From the NCBI GenBank assembly GCA_963666965.1, contig OY762939.1, positions 1,488,001 to 1,552,000 on the forward strand: DNA of 64,000 nucleotides, given 5' to 3'. The position numbers and the translations under genes were made by a program. The notes under the pieces are model-generated. The model was not told the DNA's origin. It was given only the letters and a program-made list of their open reading frames with translations, and did no database searches. Source of the DNA: Proruminimicrobium sp963666965 (lineage in GTDB: Bacteria > Elusimicrobiota > Endomicrobiia > Endomicrobiales > Endomicrobiaceae). This document shows positions 24,835-33,568 of the stretch, piece after piece. How positions within the stretch are numbered: position 1 is the stretch's first letter; each line of letters opens with the position of its first letter.

Positions 24835-24920
24835 TTTCCCCGGTAAGTTAACGGAAACAACAGTCCATCAGCAAACTATACGTCTTTGTATCGTAAACTG
24901 GCGCATCACAGAGGGAATTC
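24835..24920. other. GC-richer foldable intergenic island, candidate structured RNA
   Basis: Part of the 246-bp gap between dnaE and atpB. By hand count it is about 44 percent GC, against 17 percent in the 65 bp beside it. It can fold into a closing stem (TTCCC 24836-24840 with GGGAA 24913-24917), a hairpin at 24869-24900 with a GTAT/ATAC core, and an alternative hairpin TTTCC...GGAAA at 24835-24857. There is no ORF. Strand is uncertain: the minus strand allows one more G-U pair, while the plus strand has a possible promoter (TTGATT-16-TATTAT, 24808-24835). I could not match it to a known RNA family. Confidence 0.4.
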
Positions 24921-24956
24921 TACAACTAAAATAAAGTCAATAAAAAATCAAAAGTT

Positions 24957-27900
24957 TTATGCTTCGCCGTATTGCAAACTTGTGGACTGGTCTCCAAGCA
25001 GATTTTCAAGTTCTTTTAAACAATCATCGCTGTATTTAACCAAATAATCGGTTTGTATAAGATAATCACCGTTTTGATAATCCTTGACGTCAAGAAAAAC
25101 CTTTGACTTACCCGGATATTTTTTTAACACATCTATTATTTTTTCAGACATTTCATCATCAAGAGATATTTCGGAAACATGTATGTGAAGCGTTCCAAGA
25201 TTAGGCGGATATTTCTTTTTTGCTTCATCAACTGAATATATTTCTTCAACAACTATCTGCCTTTTGCCCTGTTTATTCAACAATTTTCCTTTTAGAACAA
25301 CAACTTTTTTTTCCTGTATGTAATTTCCTAATTTTTCAAATGTTTTCGGAAACATTACGCATTCTATATCTGCGTACAAATCCGCAAGCATAAAACTGGC
25401 AAATTTCTTTTTTTCTTCTTTTGTTACAAGCATTCTGACAGACATTATCATTCCGGCAAGGCGAATAATTTTTGCGGCAGCAAGACTGTTATTTTCAGGC
25501 GGCATCGGAATCTTATCAAATCTATACTGAGAAAAAGCTATTAAATCCCTTTTATATTTATCAAGCGGATGACCGGAAACATAAAAATCCAAAACTTCTT
25601 TTTCGTAATCGAGTGAAAGCGTTTCATCCAACGGGTCTGTTCTTTTATCCAGTGCCTGGTTTTTTTTGCTGAAAGTTTCTTCAGGCTCAAAAAGAAATCC
25701 CTGATCCGAATCGGCATTTTTTTTACTTTTTGAAGCTGAAGCCAGCGCATCTTCCATATTTGCAAGAATATCCGCTCTTACCTGAAGCTTATTTTTACCG
25801 AAACTGTCAAAAGCTCCGGCCTTGGCAAGAGATTCTACGGTTTTTTTATTTACGGCGCTCAAATCAACTTTTTCCAAAAAATCATCAAATGATTCGAATT
25901 TACCTTTTTCCTTCCTTGCAGCCGCGATGGCGTCGGCAGGTCCTTCGCCGACATTTTTTACTCCTATAAGCCCGTATCTTATATTTCCGCCTTCTATTGA
26001 AAATTTACCCTGCGAAAATTGAACGTCCGGCGGCAAAACTTTTATGCCGAACTGTTTTGCATCCTCTATATATGACACCAATTTTTTTTCTTCACCCTCT
26101 TTAGCTTTTGAAGCAGTTATTTCAGAATTCATCATAGCCGTCATAAATTCAAGAGGATAATGAGTTTTGAGATAGGCTGTTTGATAAGAAACATAACCGT
26201 AAGCCGCGGAATGAGATTTATTAAATCCGTATCCTCCGAATGTTTCCATATTATCATAAATTTTATTTGAAATTTCTTCGCTTACTTTATTTTTCTTGCC
26301 GCCTTCAACAAATTTGGCCCTCTGTTTCTGTATTTCTTCGGGTTTCTTTTTCCCCATCGCTTTTCTTAAACCGTCGGCTTCGCCGGGAGTAAAACCGCCT
26401 ATAGCCATAGCCATCTGCATAACCTGCTCCTGATAAACTATGCAGCCGTATGTGTTTTTTAATATTGGTTCCTGTGAAGGATGGTCATATGTTATGCTTT
26501 TTCTTCCGTGCTTACAGTCTACAAAAATATCAGGCATATGCGCATCCATAGGACCCGGTCTGTAAAGCGCTATAAGAGCGATTATATCATCTATGTTTGA
26601 AGGTTTTAAACGTTTCGTAAGATTTTTTATACCGTCAGATTCAAGCTGAAAAACACCGTAAGTTTTGCCTTCCTGAAGAAGCTGATATGTATTTTTATCT
26701 TCAAGATCTATTTTACCTATATCAAAATCTTTTTCTTTCAGTCTTATAAGCTTTACCGCCTCATCTATAATTGAAAGAGTTTTAAGTCCGAGAAAATCAA
26801 CTTTGAGCAGACCCAATTTCGGCAAAGCATTGCCGTCGTACTGGGTTGTAACTATATCTTTTGCGCCTTTTGCAAGAGGAGAATATTTTCTGATATCTTC
26901 CGGAGCCACAACCATGCCTGCCGCATGAACGCCTGTATGCCTTTTAATCCCTTCGAGTTTTCCGGCTATTTTTATTAGTTCGGCTATTTTATCATCGCCC
27001 TTAATCAGTTTCTGCAATTCTTCAGAATTAATTTTTGCGTCTCCTATGGATGAACCGTTTGGAATTGCATTAGCTATTTTCTGGCCTTCAGTCGGAGAGA
27101 AACCGAGAGCTCTGGCAACATCTTTCACCACAAGCTTAGATTTCATTGAACCGTAAGTTATTATTTGCGCGCAGTTATTATGCCCGTATTTATTGCGTAC
27201 ATATTCTATAACCCTGTCTCTTCCGAAATCTGCAAAATCTATATCTAAATCAGGCATTGATCTTCTGTCGGGGTTTAAAAATCTTTCAAAAAGCAAATTG
27301 TATCTCAACGGACAAATATCTGTAATTCCAAGGGTGTAAGCAACTATGGATCCTGCTCCGGACCCTCTTCCAGGTCCCACGGGGATGGAATTATCTTTTG
27401 CATATTTTATAAAATCCCACACAATAAGGAAGTACGAATCAAATCCCATTTTTTTTATGATTTTCAATTCATGCTCAAGCCTTTCGTTATGTTCTTTTTT
27501 TACCGTTCCGTATCTTCTTATAAGCCCTTCTCTGCAAAGTTTTTCAAGATAAGTATCCGGAGTAAAACCTTCCGGTACGTTATAATGAGGCAGAAGAAGC
27601 TGATCGGTTTTGATATTTAAATCTATTTTATCTGATATGACAAGAGTATTTTTTACGGCTTCGGGAACGTATGAAAAAGCTTCAGCCATTTCCTGCGGAG
27701 ATCTGTAATAAAAAAGATCCGAACCGAATCTCATTCTGTCGGGATCGTTGACAAGCTTATTTGTGTTTATACACAGCAAGACATCATGATAATAAGCATC
27801 TTCTTTTCTGAGATAATGACAGTCGTTAGTTGCTACAAGAGGAATTGCAGTTTTTTTTGAAAGTTCGAGCAGCGGCGCTATTATTTTTTTCTGATCTTCA

Positions 27901-28457
27901 AGCCCGTTATCCTGTATCTCCATATAATAATTATCGCTGCCGAATACATCTCTGTACCACAAAGCAGTCTTTGAAGCTTCATCTATATTTCCGTCCAAAA
28001 GAAGATTTGAAACTTCGCCTGCGATACAGCCTGAAAGACATACCAGGCCTTTTGAGTATTTTTCAAGCAGTTCTTTATCCACTCTCGGCTTTGAATAAAA
28101 CCCTTCCGTAAAGCCAAGACTTACAAGCATCATCAAATTATGATATCCCTCTATGTCCTTTGCAAGCAAAACAAGATGATGGTATCCGCCTGTTTCTTTA
28201 GTCTTATCTTCTCTTGATTTTTTTGCGACATAAACTTCACACCCTACAATAGGCTTTATGCCGTAATCTTTGCATGCCCAGTAAAATTCCATAGCGCCGT
28301 ACATATTGCCGTGATCTGTAATTGCAAGCGCAGGCATCTTGAATTCTTTTATAACCTGAAACAGCTCCCCCGGTTTGCCGTCTTTCGTTAAACGAACGGC
28401 GCCGTCAAGAAGCGAATATTCCGTATGATTATGCAAATGAATAAATTCTGCTGACAT
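24957..28457 (-). CDS. dnaE: DNA polymerase III alpha subunit
   Basis: 1166-aa replicative polymerase of the DnaE1 type. The N-terminal PHP domain begins with FIHLHNHTEYSLLDGAVR. The catalytic core has GPGRGSGAGSIVAY and the metal-binding PDLDIDFAD near residue 400, with the third Asp in KVDFLGLKTL near 552. The finger region has EQVMQMAMAIGGF and GYGFNKSHSAAYG. After the helix-hairpin-helix region an OB-fold follows at about 990-1075. No proofreading exonuclease domain is present. All catalytic residues seen are intact. Last gene of the long run that starts at acnA; 23 nt after rsfS. Confidence 0.97.
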   Translation of the reverse strand: MSAEFIHLHNHTEYSLLDGAVRLTKDGKPGELFQVIKEFKMPALAITDHGNMYGAMEFYWACKDYGIKPIVGCEVYVAKKSREDKTKETGGYHHLVLLAKDIEGYHNLMMLVSLGFTEGFYSKPRVDKELLEKYSKGLVCLSGCIAGEVSNLLLDGNIDEASKTALWYRDVFGSDNYYMEIQDNGLEDQKKIIAPLLELSKKTAIPLVATNDCHYLRKEDAYYHDVLLCINTNKLVNDPDRMRFGSDLFYYRSPQEMAEAFSYVPEAVKNTLVISDKIDLNIKTDQLLLPHYNVPEGFTPDTYLEKLCREGLIRRYGTVKKEHNERLEHELKIIKKMGFDSYFLIVWDFIKYAKDNSIPVGPGRGSGAGSIVAYTLGITDICPLRYNLLFERFLNPDRRSMPDLDIDFADFGRDRVIEYVRNKYGHNNCAQIITYGSMKSKLVVKDVARALGFSPTEGQKIANAIPNGSSIGDAKINSEELQKLIKGDDKIAELIKIAGKLEGIKRHTGVHAAGMVVAPEDIRKYSPLAKGAKDIVTTQYDGNALPKLGLLKVDFLGLKTLSIIDEAVKLIRLKEKDFDIGKIDLEDKNTYQLLQEGKTYGVFQLESDGIKNLTKRLKPSNIDDIIALIALYRPGPMDAHMPDIFVDCKHGRKSITYDHPSQEPILKNTYGCIVYQEQVMQMAMAIGGFTPGEADGLRKAMGKKKPEEIQKQRAKFVEGGKKNKVSEEISNKIYDNMETFGGYGFNKSHSAAYGYVSYQTAYLKTHYPLEFMTAMMNSEITASKAKEGEEKKLVSYIEDAKQFGIKVLPPDVQFSQGKFSIEGGNIRYGLIGVKNVGEGPADAIAAARKEKGKFESFDDFLEKVDLSAVNKKTVESLAKAGAFDSFGKNKLQVRADILANMEDALASASKSKKNADSDQGFLFEPEETFSKKNQALDKRTDPLDETLSLDYEKEVLDFYVSGHPLDKYKRDLIAFSQYRFDKIPMPPENNSLAAAKIIRLAGMIMSVRMLVTKEEKKKFASFMLADLYADIECVMFPKTFEKLGNYIQEKKVVVLKGKLLNKQGKRQIVVEEIYSVDEAKKKYPPNLGTLHIHVSEISLDDEMSEKIIDVLKKYPGKSKVFLDVKDYQNGDYLIQTDYLVKYSDDCLKELENLLGDQSTSLQYGEA

Positions 28458-28480
28458 TTTTAAATTATTTTACCGGTTTT

Positions 28481-28966
28481 TTATTTTTTAGCTGACTTTT
28501 TAACAAAGTTTTTTTTGACCGTTTTCTTTTTAAAAGGTGTTTTTTTCGCGGTTTTCTTTACAAGTCTTTTCATTTTTCTTGGCGCTTTTTTTGCCGTTCT
28601 TTCAGATTTTACTTTCTCCGCAGGCTGATTATCATATGCCTGCCATATCTTTTCAAGGTTATAACGCATTCTGACGTCAGGATGCATTATGTGTATCAAG
28701 ATACCTCCGAAATCAATCACTTTCCATGTCTGTACAGAAGAACCTTCTCTTCTTACGGGCGGAACTCCGAAATCATATTTAAAAGATTTTTCTATTTCAT
28801 TTGATATTGCATTTATCTGAGGAGTTGAGACGGCAGTTATAATAACAAAATAATTGGCAATGGCCGTTTGCCCGGTTACATCAATAATAATGACATTTTC
28901 ACCTTTTTTGTCTTCAGCAATTTTTTTAGCATGCTTAGCCAATTCCCAAAAATCAATTTTTACCAT
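28481..28966 (-). CDS. rsfS: Ribosomal silencing factor RsfS with Lys-rich tail
   Basis: 161 aa. Residues 1-115 are a normal RsfS/Iojap domain (IIDVTGQTAIANYFVIIT; VPPVRREG; VIDFGGILIHIMHPDVR; YNLEKIW), a factor that binds ribosomal protein uL14 and blocks subunit joining when nutrients are scarce. From about residue 118 a 44-residue tail made largely of Lys, Ala, Thr and Pro follows, with repeated KKTAKK, KKTVKK and KKSAKK units similar to histone H1-like tails. Such a tail is not part of the family and may bind rRNA or DNA. The neighbours nadD-yqeK-LCP confirm the assignment. Confidence 0.93.
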   Translation of the reverse strand: MVKIDFWELAKHAKKIAEDKKGENVIIIDVTGQTAIANYFVIITAVSTPQINAISNEIEKSFKYDFGVPPVRREGSSVQTWKVIDFGGILIHIMHPDVRMRYNLEKIWQAYDNQPAEKVKSERTAKKAPRKMKRLVKKTAKKTPFKKKTVKKNFVKKSAKK

Positions 28967-28967
28967 A

Positions 28968-30050
28968 TCATTCTCCTGTTTTTAAGTTTATTTTATCAAG
29001 TTTATCATACAAATTACAATCATCTCCGAGCAAAACCGTTATATCTGCAAAAGGTTCGGGGTTAGGCAGAACCAAAATTTCTCCGCATCCCAGTATTTTT
29101 GATATTTTTTTTGCTTTATCGTGATTATTTACCATATCAAGTATAAGTGTTGATTTTACTTTCTGCAATTCGTTTCCCCAGTAAAAAACATCAAAAGAAT
29201 TTTTTCTTAAAACATTCACCGCCTTATCGGCAAGCCTGCTTTTATTTGACGAATTTAAAACTTTCAAATTTATTTTAGAATAATTTTTTTGAAATGAAGA
29301 ATCATTTAAAATATTTATAACTTTATTAAATGAAACCGCTTCAGTCTCTCTTCTGTTTCTTTTAAAAACGGTAGGCACCTCAACAAATATTATTTCATCC
29401 GTATTTATACTGCATACAATCCTGTGCATCGTAAAAAAATCAAAAAATTTGAAATCCGTCGAAAAAGACTGTTGATTGTCTTTTAAAAATTTAACCATTC
29501 CCGTCATTTTATTTCTGTCCAAATTATTGATTATATATTTTATAGTTTTTATTTTTGCAGAAGCAGCATTAAAACGATGAACTCCGCTTAAAATTTCGTC
29601 TAAAAAACCGGTTCCGAGCATTTTGTCCATTTTGGACCTGTTAAAAAGTTCTAAAAATGAATTAAGAGCCTGGCTGTCGGCATAAACATAATAGTCTATA
29701 AAAAGTTTATTTTTAAAAAGACAATATAATTCACGCTTTATAAAATCAATTCTTTCTTCTTCAGGGTTGGCATAAAACATTTCTTTTAAAGTTTTTGTTT
29801 TAGTCTTTCTTTTTAAAACAGATATATTTTCGTCAACAAATAAAAACAAAAGCCTGCCGTTTGCAGAATCGTACTGACCGACAATGAATTTCAGCACCGT
29901 CGGATAATTTTTTGTATTCTGTTCAATTACAAACAAAACATTTATTTTCCTGCCTGTTGCTATATGTTTAGCCGCATTTGAAAAATAATATAACATCGAA
30001 GAAATCACAACCGCGCACACAAAAATCAATAAAATAATTTTTTTAAACAT
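28968..30050 (-). CDS. Degenerate LCP-like membrane protein with LytR C-terminal domain
   Basis: 360 aa. N-terminal membrane anchor (residues 4-24), then a region that resembles the LytR-CpsA-Psr fold (INVLFVIEQ strand, a hydrophobic LLFLFVDENISVL strand and the FIDYYVYAD element near residue 118). The Arg/Asp-bearing active loops of true LCP ligases are not recognisable. Residues 255-345 form a LytR_C domain (KVLNSSNKSRLADKAVNVL, then DMVNNHDKAKKISKILG). LCP enzymes attach glycopolymers to peptidoglycan; this one probably keeps a binding role only. Position between yqeK (8-nt overlap) and rsfS is the usual one for an LCP gene. Confidence 0.7.
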   Translation of the reverse strand: MFKKIILLIFVCAVVISSMLYYFSNAAKHIATGRKINVLFVIEQNTKNYPTVLKFIVGQYDSANGRLLFLFVDENISVLKRKTKTKTLKEMFYANPEEERIDFIKRELYCLFKNKLFIDYYVYADSQALNSFLELFNRSKMDKMLGTGFLDEILSGVHRFNAASAKIKTIKYIINNLDRNKMTGMVKFLKDNQQSFSTDFKFFDFFTMHRIVCSINTDEIIFVEVPTVFKRNRRETEAVSFNKVINILNDSSFQKNYSKINLKVLNSSNKSRLADKAVNVLRKNSFDVFYWGNELQKVKSTLILDMVNNHDKAKKISKILGCGEILVLPNPEPFADITVLLGDDCNLYDKLDKINLKTGE

Positions 30051-30609
30051 TTTTGTTATAGAAATTCCATATTTGAACTATATCCGGATGGAGAACTTTA
30101 AATTTTGAAACTACATATTCTATTTTTTTTTGTAAAACGAATTTAAAAGCACCTTCCAGATCGTTGTACAAAATTTCATCTTTTATATCAAACTTGTTTT
30201 TTCTGTCAGGAGATAAAACGTCTGCTATAAAAACTATCTTTTCGACATTACACATGTTTATCCTGCCGACGGTATGATATTTTATCGCATTTAATATTTC
30301 TTTGTTTTTTATATTAAATTTTTTTTTGGCAATGTCCTCGGATATATATGCGTGCAAAATTTGAGGCGTAAATTTAAGAACAAACGGGTAATATTTTATT
30401 TTAACTCTGTTTGCCACTATATAATTTTTTGATTCTTCAACGCTCATCCATTTAGCGCAGTCATGAAGCAGCGCAGCCGTCTGCGCATTGTAAACGTTCT
30501 GATTGTAATTTGATGCAAGCTTTGCGGCAAAATCATAAACGGCCAAAGTATGTTCATATCTTTCCGTATTGAGATATCTATACAAATAATCGAAAATTTC
30601 ATTTTCCAT
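30043..30609 (-). CDS. yqeK: YqeK family HD-domain hydrolase (probable diadenosine tetraphosphatase)
   Basis: About 188-aa HD-domain protein. Metal ligands: His of RYEHTLAVYDFAAKLA, the HD pair of ALLHDCAKWM, and later His residues in LHAYISEDIA and IKYHTVG. Characterised YqeK proteins split Ap4A symmetrically. I choose ATG 30609 because the longer TTG reading (30627) would start on top of the GAGGA ribosome-binding site. It overlaps nadD by 11 nt and the LCP gene by 8 nt, a tight operon seen widely in Firmicutes. Confidence 0.87.
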   Translation of the reverse strand: MENEIFDYLYRYLNTERYEHTLAVYDFAAKLASNYNQNVYNAQTAALLHDCAKWMSVEESKNYIVANRVKIKYYPFVLKFTPQILHAYISEDIAKKKFNIKNKEILNAIKYHTVGRINMCNVEKIVFIADVLSPDRKNKFDIKDEILYNDLEGAFKFVLQKKIEYVVSKFKVLHPDIVQIWNFYNKNV

Positions 30610-31177
30610 ATAATTTATTTTCCTCAATATAGCGCCAAACGGATTCAGGCATTAAATGCGCGGCAGAAATATTTTCCTTTATATAAAGTCTTATCTGCGT
30701 AGATGAAATATTTTCAATTAAAGTTTTTGAAAAAACACCGTACTTGTAGTATCTGCTGTTTGCATCGGCAACATTATCAGGCCTCTGCATTACAAAAAAA
30801 CCGTATTTTTCTGCCACATACTCGGGGTTTTTCCATGTTTCCAGCATATTAAAAGAATCAGAACCTATCAGAAGTTTAATTGAATTTCCTGCATATTTAT
30901 TATTGATATAGTCCAGTGTTTGAAATGAATAAACGGAACTTTTCTGTTCAAGCTCAAAAGCGTCAATAATATATTCTGTTTTTTTTTCAAGTGCAAGAGA
31001 AAGCATATTCAGCCTGTGTTTCGAATCCGCAACTAATGATTTCTTGTGAGGCGGAATATATGCAGGAACAAATATTATTACATCTGCCCCCATCTCATCA
31101 ACAGCTTTTCGTGCAATTGCAAGATGGGCGTTATGTACAGGGTCAAATGATCCTCCAAAAACGGCCATTACAGACAT
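30599..31177 (-). CDS. nadD: Nicotinate-nucleotide adenylyltransferase
   Basis: 192-aa enzyme converting nicotinate mononucleotide to deamido-NAD. Nucleotidyltransferase motif FGGSFDPVHNAHLAIA (with the HxxH-type site), PPHKKSL, LLIGSDSFNML, and the closing ISSTQIR. Full length. It starts 1 nt after the batE stop with GGAGAAG upstream, joining the NAD/ribosome gene group to the Bat operon. Confidence 0.95.
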   Translation of the reverse strand: MSVMAVFGGSFDPVHNAHLAIARKAVDEMGADVIIFVPAYIPPHKKSLVADSKHRLNMLSLALEKKTEYIIDAFELEQKSSVYSFQTLDYINNKYAGNSIKLLIGSDSFNMLETWKNPEYVAEKYGFFVMQRPDNVADANSRYYKYGVFSKTLIENISSTQIRLYIKENISAAHLMPESVWRYIEENKLYGK

Positions 31178-31178
31178 T

Positions 31179-31913
31179 TTATATCTTCTCCACGGAATTT
31201 TTATCCACCCAGCCGCTGAAACCTTCGCGCAAAAGTTTTATATTCATCCACTTGCCCAATTCTGATAGAATTATAATTTTTCTGCCTTCCGAAACAATAA
31301 ATGCCGGATCTTCTGTTTTGCTTGGTTTATTTCTTACGGCAGTATCTGCAATAATTACAGCTTCGGTCAAAATCCGCTGGTTATATAATTTAAAAAAACA
31401 AAACAATCCGCTTAAAAAAACCAAAATTAAAATTAAAATTGAAATTTTTAAAAAAACTTTTTGCTTACCTATACAGTAAAAAGAAAAACTTAAAGATAAC
31501 ATAACAAATAAAATTCCGGTTATGACTGTTATTTCATTAAGCGAAAATAAAAGTCCGGCATTTGTTATCAGAAATTCCGCAGTGTTGGGCAGAGGTTCTT
31601 TTATTGATTTTGAGATATTCTCTATCAAACGGCGTATATTTTTATCTCTGGGAGCAAATCTCAAAGCTTTTTCAGCATTTAAAGAGGCTTTCCCTATATT
31701 TCCGGCGTAATAGTATGAACAGGCCAAATTATAGAAAACATATGGATTATTCAAACCGTCTAAAAGCACAATTTCATATTCTTTTACGGCTTCTTCATAA
31801 TTCCCCTGCTTATATAAAGCCGCCGCTTTATCCATATCCTCGTGTGTTGCGGCTGCATGAATATTTACAAACAAAAACAACATGAAAAAAATTGCAATAA
31901 CTTTATTTGTCAT
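31179..31913 (-). CDS. batE: BatE-like TPR and SH3 protein
   Basis: 244 aa. Signal peptide (1-20), TPR repeats at about 24-105 (AAALYKQGNYEEAVKEYE; FYNLACSYYYAGNIGKA), two membrane helices near 118-140 and 148-172, and a C-terminal SH3-type domain (VIIADTAVRNKPS; GKWMNIKLLREGFSGWV) that ends at the stop. This is the layout of BatE of the Bacteroides aerotolerance operon. It probably binds other Bat proteins or wall material on the outside of the inner membrane. It overlaps batD by 4 nt. Confidence 0.82.
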   Translation of the reverse strand: MTNKVIAIFFMLFLFVNIHAAATHEDMDKAAALYKQGNYEEAVKEYEIVLLDGLNNPYVFYNLACSYYYAGNIGKASLNAEKALRFAPRDKNIRRLIENISKSIKEPLPNTAEFLITNAGLLFSLNEITVITGILFVMLSLSFSFYCIGKQKVFLKISILILILVFLSGLFCFFKLYNQRILTEAVIIADTAVRNKPSKTEDPAFIVSEGRKIIILSELGKWMNIKLLREGFSGWVDKNSVEKI

Positions 31914-33568
31914 AATATTTTTATCTCTTCAATAATATATTTTGTTTTCTCATATATGTTATTCATTTCAACAGTACCGGCTTTAACTGATTTAAATTTA
32001 AAAAATTCGCATTCTCCAACAATCTTCAATATTTCGATTATCATTTCGCCGCTTATTTCAAAACGAGAGAGATCTTTTTGCATTTCTGTTTTTGACATTT
32101 GGATATATTTTGAATTCGTTTTTGACTGCAGAAAAGTTTTTAATGCCAAATCAAGATGATTATAAAATTTTTCCTGTTCTTGCCTTTGTAAAAAATCGTG
32201 TGCATTTTTTAAGTATACAATTGATTTTTTATATGCCGCAATCTTTTCCATTTTTATTTTATCCCTGTGTATGAAATCAATTGTGAATCTGTAGGAAAAA
32301 GCTGAGAATGCAAATAAAGCGGCTAAAATCATTGCTATCCAAAACAAAATATTTTCCGACACGTTTCTGTATTGATGCATTTTTATAATTTCTTGCACAG
32401 GAAGAATACCCTGGCTAACGGTTGCGGTATCAACGGAAACATCGTTTGTATCGGCGTTTTTATCATATATTTCGGAACTGACTTCAAGGATGATTGGAGC
32501 TGTTCTGGTAATAACATAATTTTTCGAATCGGTATCAAAATATGAAAAGGTTATTTCCGGAATATTCTTCTGTCCGCTCATAAGCGGAATTAAAACACAT
32601 TTGAAAATTTTTGAACTCATAATATCATTCGAATCAACTTTTACAAATGTTGCATATTTTTTTATATCGTCAGAAAGTTCAAAAACAGGTTCTGTTATTG
32701 AGTTGATATTCCCGTTTCCTTTAACTAATATCGTCAAATTCACAGGCTCATTGACCTTAACATTACTTTTATTTATTGATGAAGCAATATAATATTTGCC
32801 GACCGCGCCGGTAAAATTTTCAGGCACTGTTTTTTGAGGCAACGGAAATACGCTGATTTTTACAGGTTCTGTTTTAAAATGGTAGGTTTTGCCGTTTGCA
32901 TATTTTATTTCAACCACAGACGGATCTATTACAATTTTCCCTTCTCTCATCGGGTAAAGTTTTATTGTAACCGAAAAAGTAAAATAATTTTCTCCGTTTA
33001 TAAGTTCATATCCGCTTTTTACTTCCGGTTTTGTCTTCCAAAAATCTTTGAACATCGGAAGGACATAGCTGGGATTTGCAGCCAAATCATACCTTGTTGC
33101 AAATTCAAACGTATAATAAATCTGCTGATTGACAAATACGGAATCAGCGTCCGTACCGGCTTTGACAAAAGTATTGTAATCACTCTTTGTATACACAGTC
33201 TGCGGAGCCTGTGTTTTTAAAACTTTTACCTCTATTTTTTTTGAGACATAGTTTTTGTTCTCATAATCATAAACGGTCATCTGAGGAATTGTAAAAAAAC
33301 CGGATGTTTTTGGAGTTATAATGTATTCATAGATATACTTATCGTCTTTTAAATAATTTTCTTTTGACAACACCAAAAAATCCTCTATCGGAGGCAAAAC
33401 AAATGACTCGGCATCTTTGACGGAGCTTGCAAGCTCTACTGTAAGTTTTACGCTTTCACCTTCAAAAACTTCCCTTTTTTCAAGTGCAACGCTAAACAAA
33501 CCGTCGCAGTAGATAAAAGCAGGCAGCAATATCATCAAAAACAATACGGATATAAATCTTTTGAGCAT
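31910..33568 (-). CDS. batD: BatD family membrane protein
   Basis: 552 aa. Signal peptide (MLKRFISVLFLMILLPAFIYC), a long beta-rich extracytoplasmic part with repeated immunoglobulin-like units (VALEKREVFEGESVKLTVEL; VNQQIYYTFEF; KVNEPVNLTILVKGNGNI), one membrane helix near 410-430, and a cytoplasmic helical tail of about 120 residues. This matches BatD (oxygen-tolerance family). Members are needed for envelope integrity or oxidative tolerance in some hosts, with unknown mechanism. The start abuts the stop of the giant batC gene. Confidence 0.87.
   Translation of the reverse strand: MLKRFISVLFLMILLPAFIYCDGLFSVALEKREVFEGESVKLTVELASSVKDAESFVLPPIEDFLVLSKENYLKDDKYIYEYIITPKTSGFFTIPQMTVYDYENKNYVSKKIEVKVLKTQAPQTVYTKSDYNTFVKAGTDADSVFVNQQIYYTFEFATRYDLAANPSYVLPMFKDFWKTKPEVKSGYELINGENYFTFSVTIKLYPMREGKIVIDPSVVEIKYANGKTYHFKTEPVKISVFPLPQKTVPENFTGAVGKYYIASSINKSNVKVNEPVNLTILVKGNGNINSITEPVFELSDDIKKYATFVKVDSNDIMSSKIFKCVLIPLMSGQKNIPEITFSYFDTDSKNYVITRTAPIILEVSSEIYDKNADTNDVSVDTATVSQGILPVQEIIKMHQYRNVSENILFWIAMILAALFAFSAFSYRFTIDFIHRDKIKMEKIAAYKKSIVYLKNAHDFLQRQEQEKFYNHLDLALKTFLQSKTNSKYIQMSKTEMQKDLSRFEISGEMIIEILKIVGECEFFKFKSVKAGTVEMNNIYEKTKYIIEEIKIL

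Noticed and set aside
24835..24920. Match of the intergenic island to a TPP, T-box or SRP RNA
   Set aside because: The conserved core sequences of those RNAs are not present; only an unassigned candidate structure remains.
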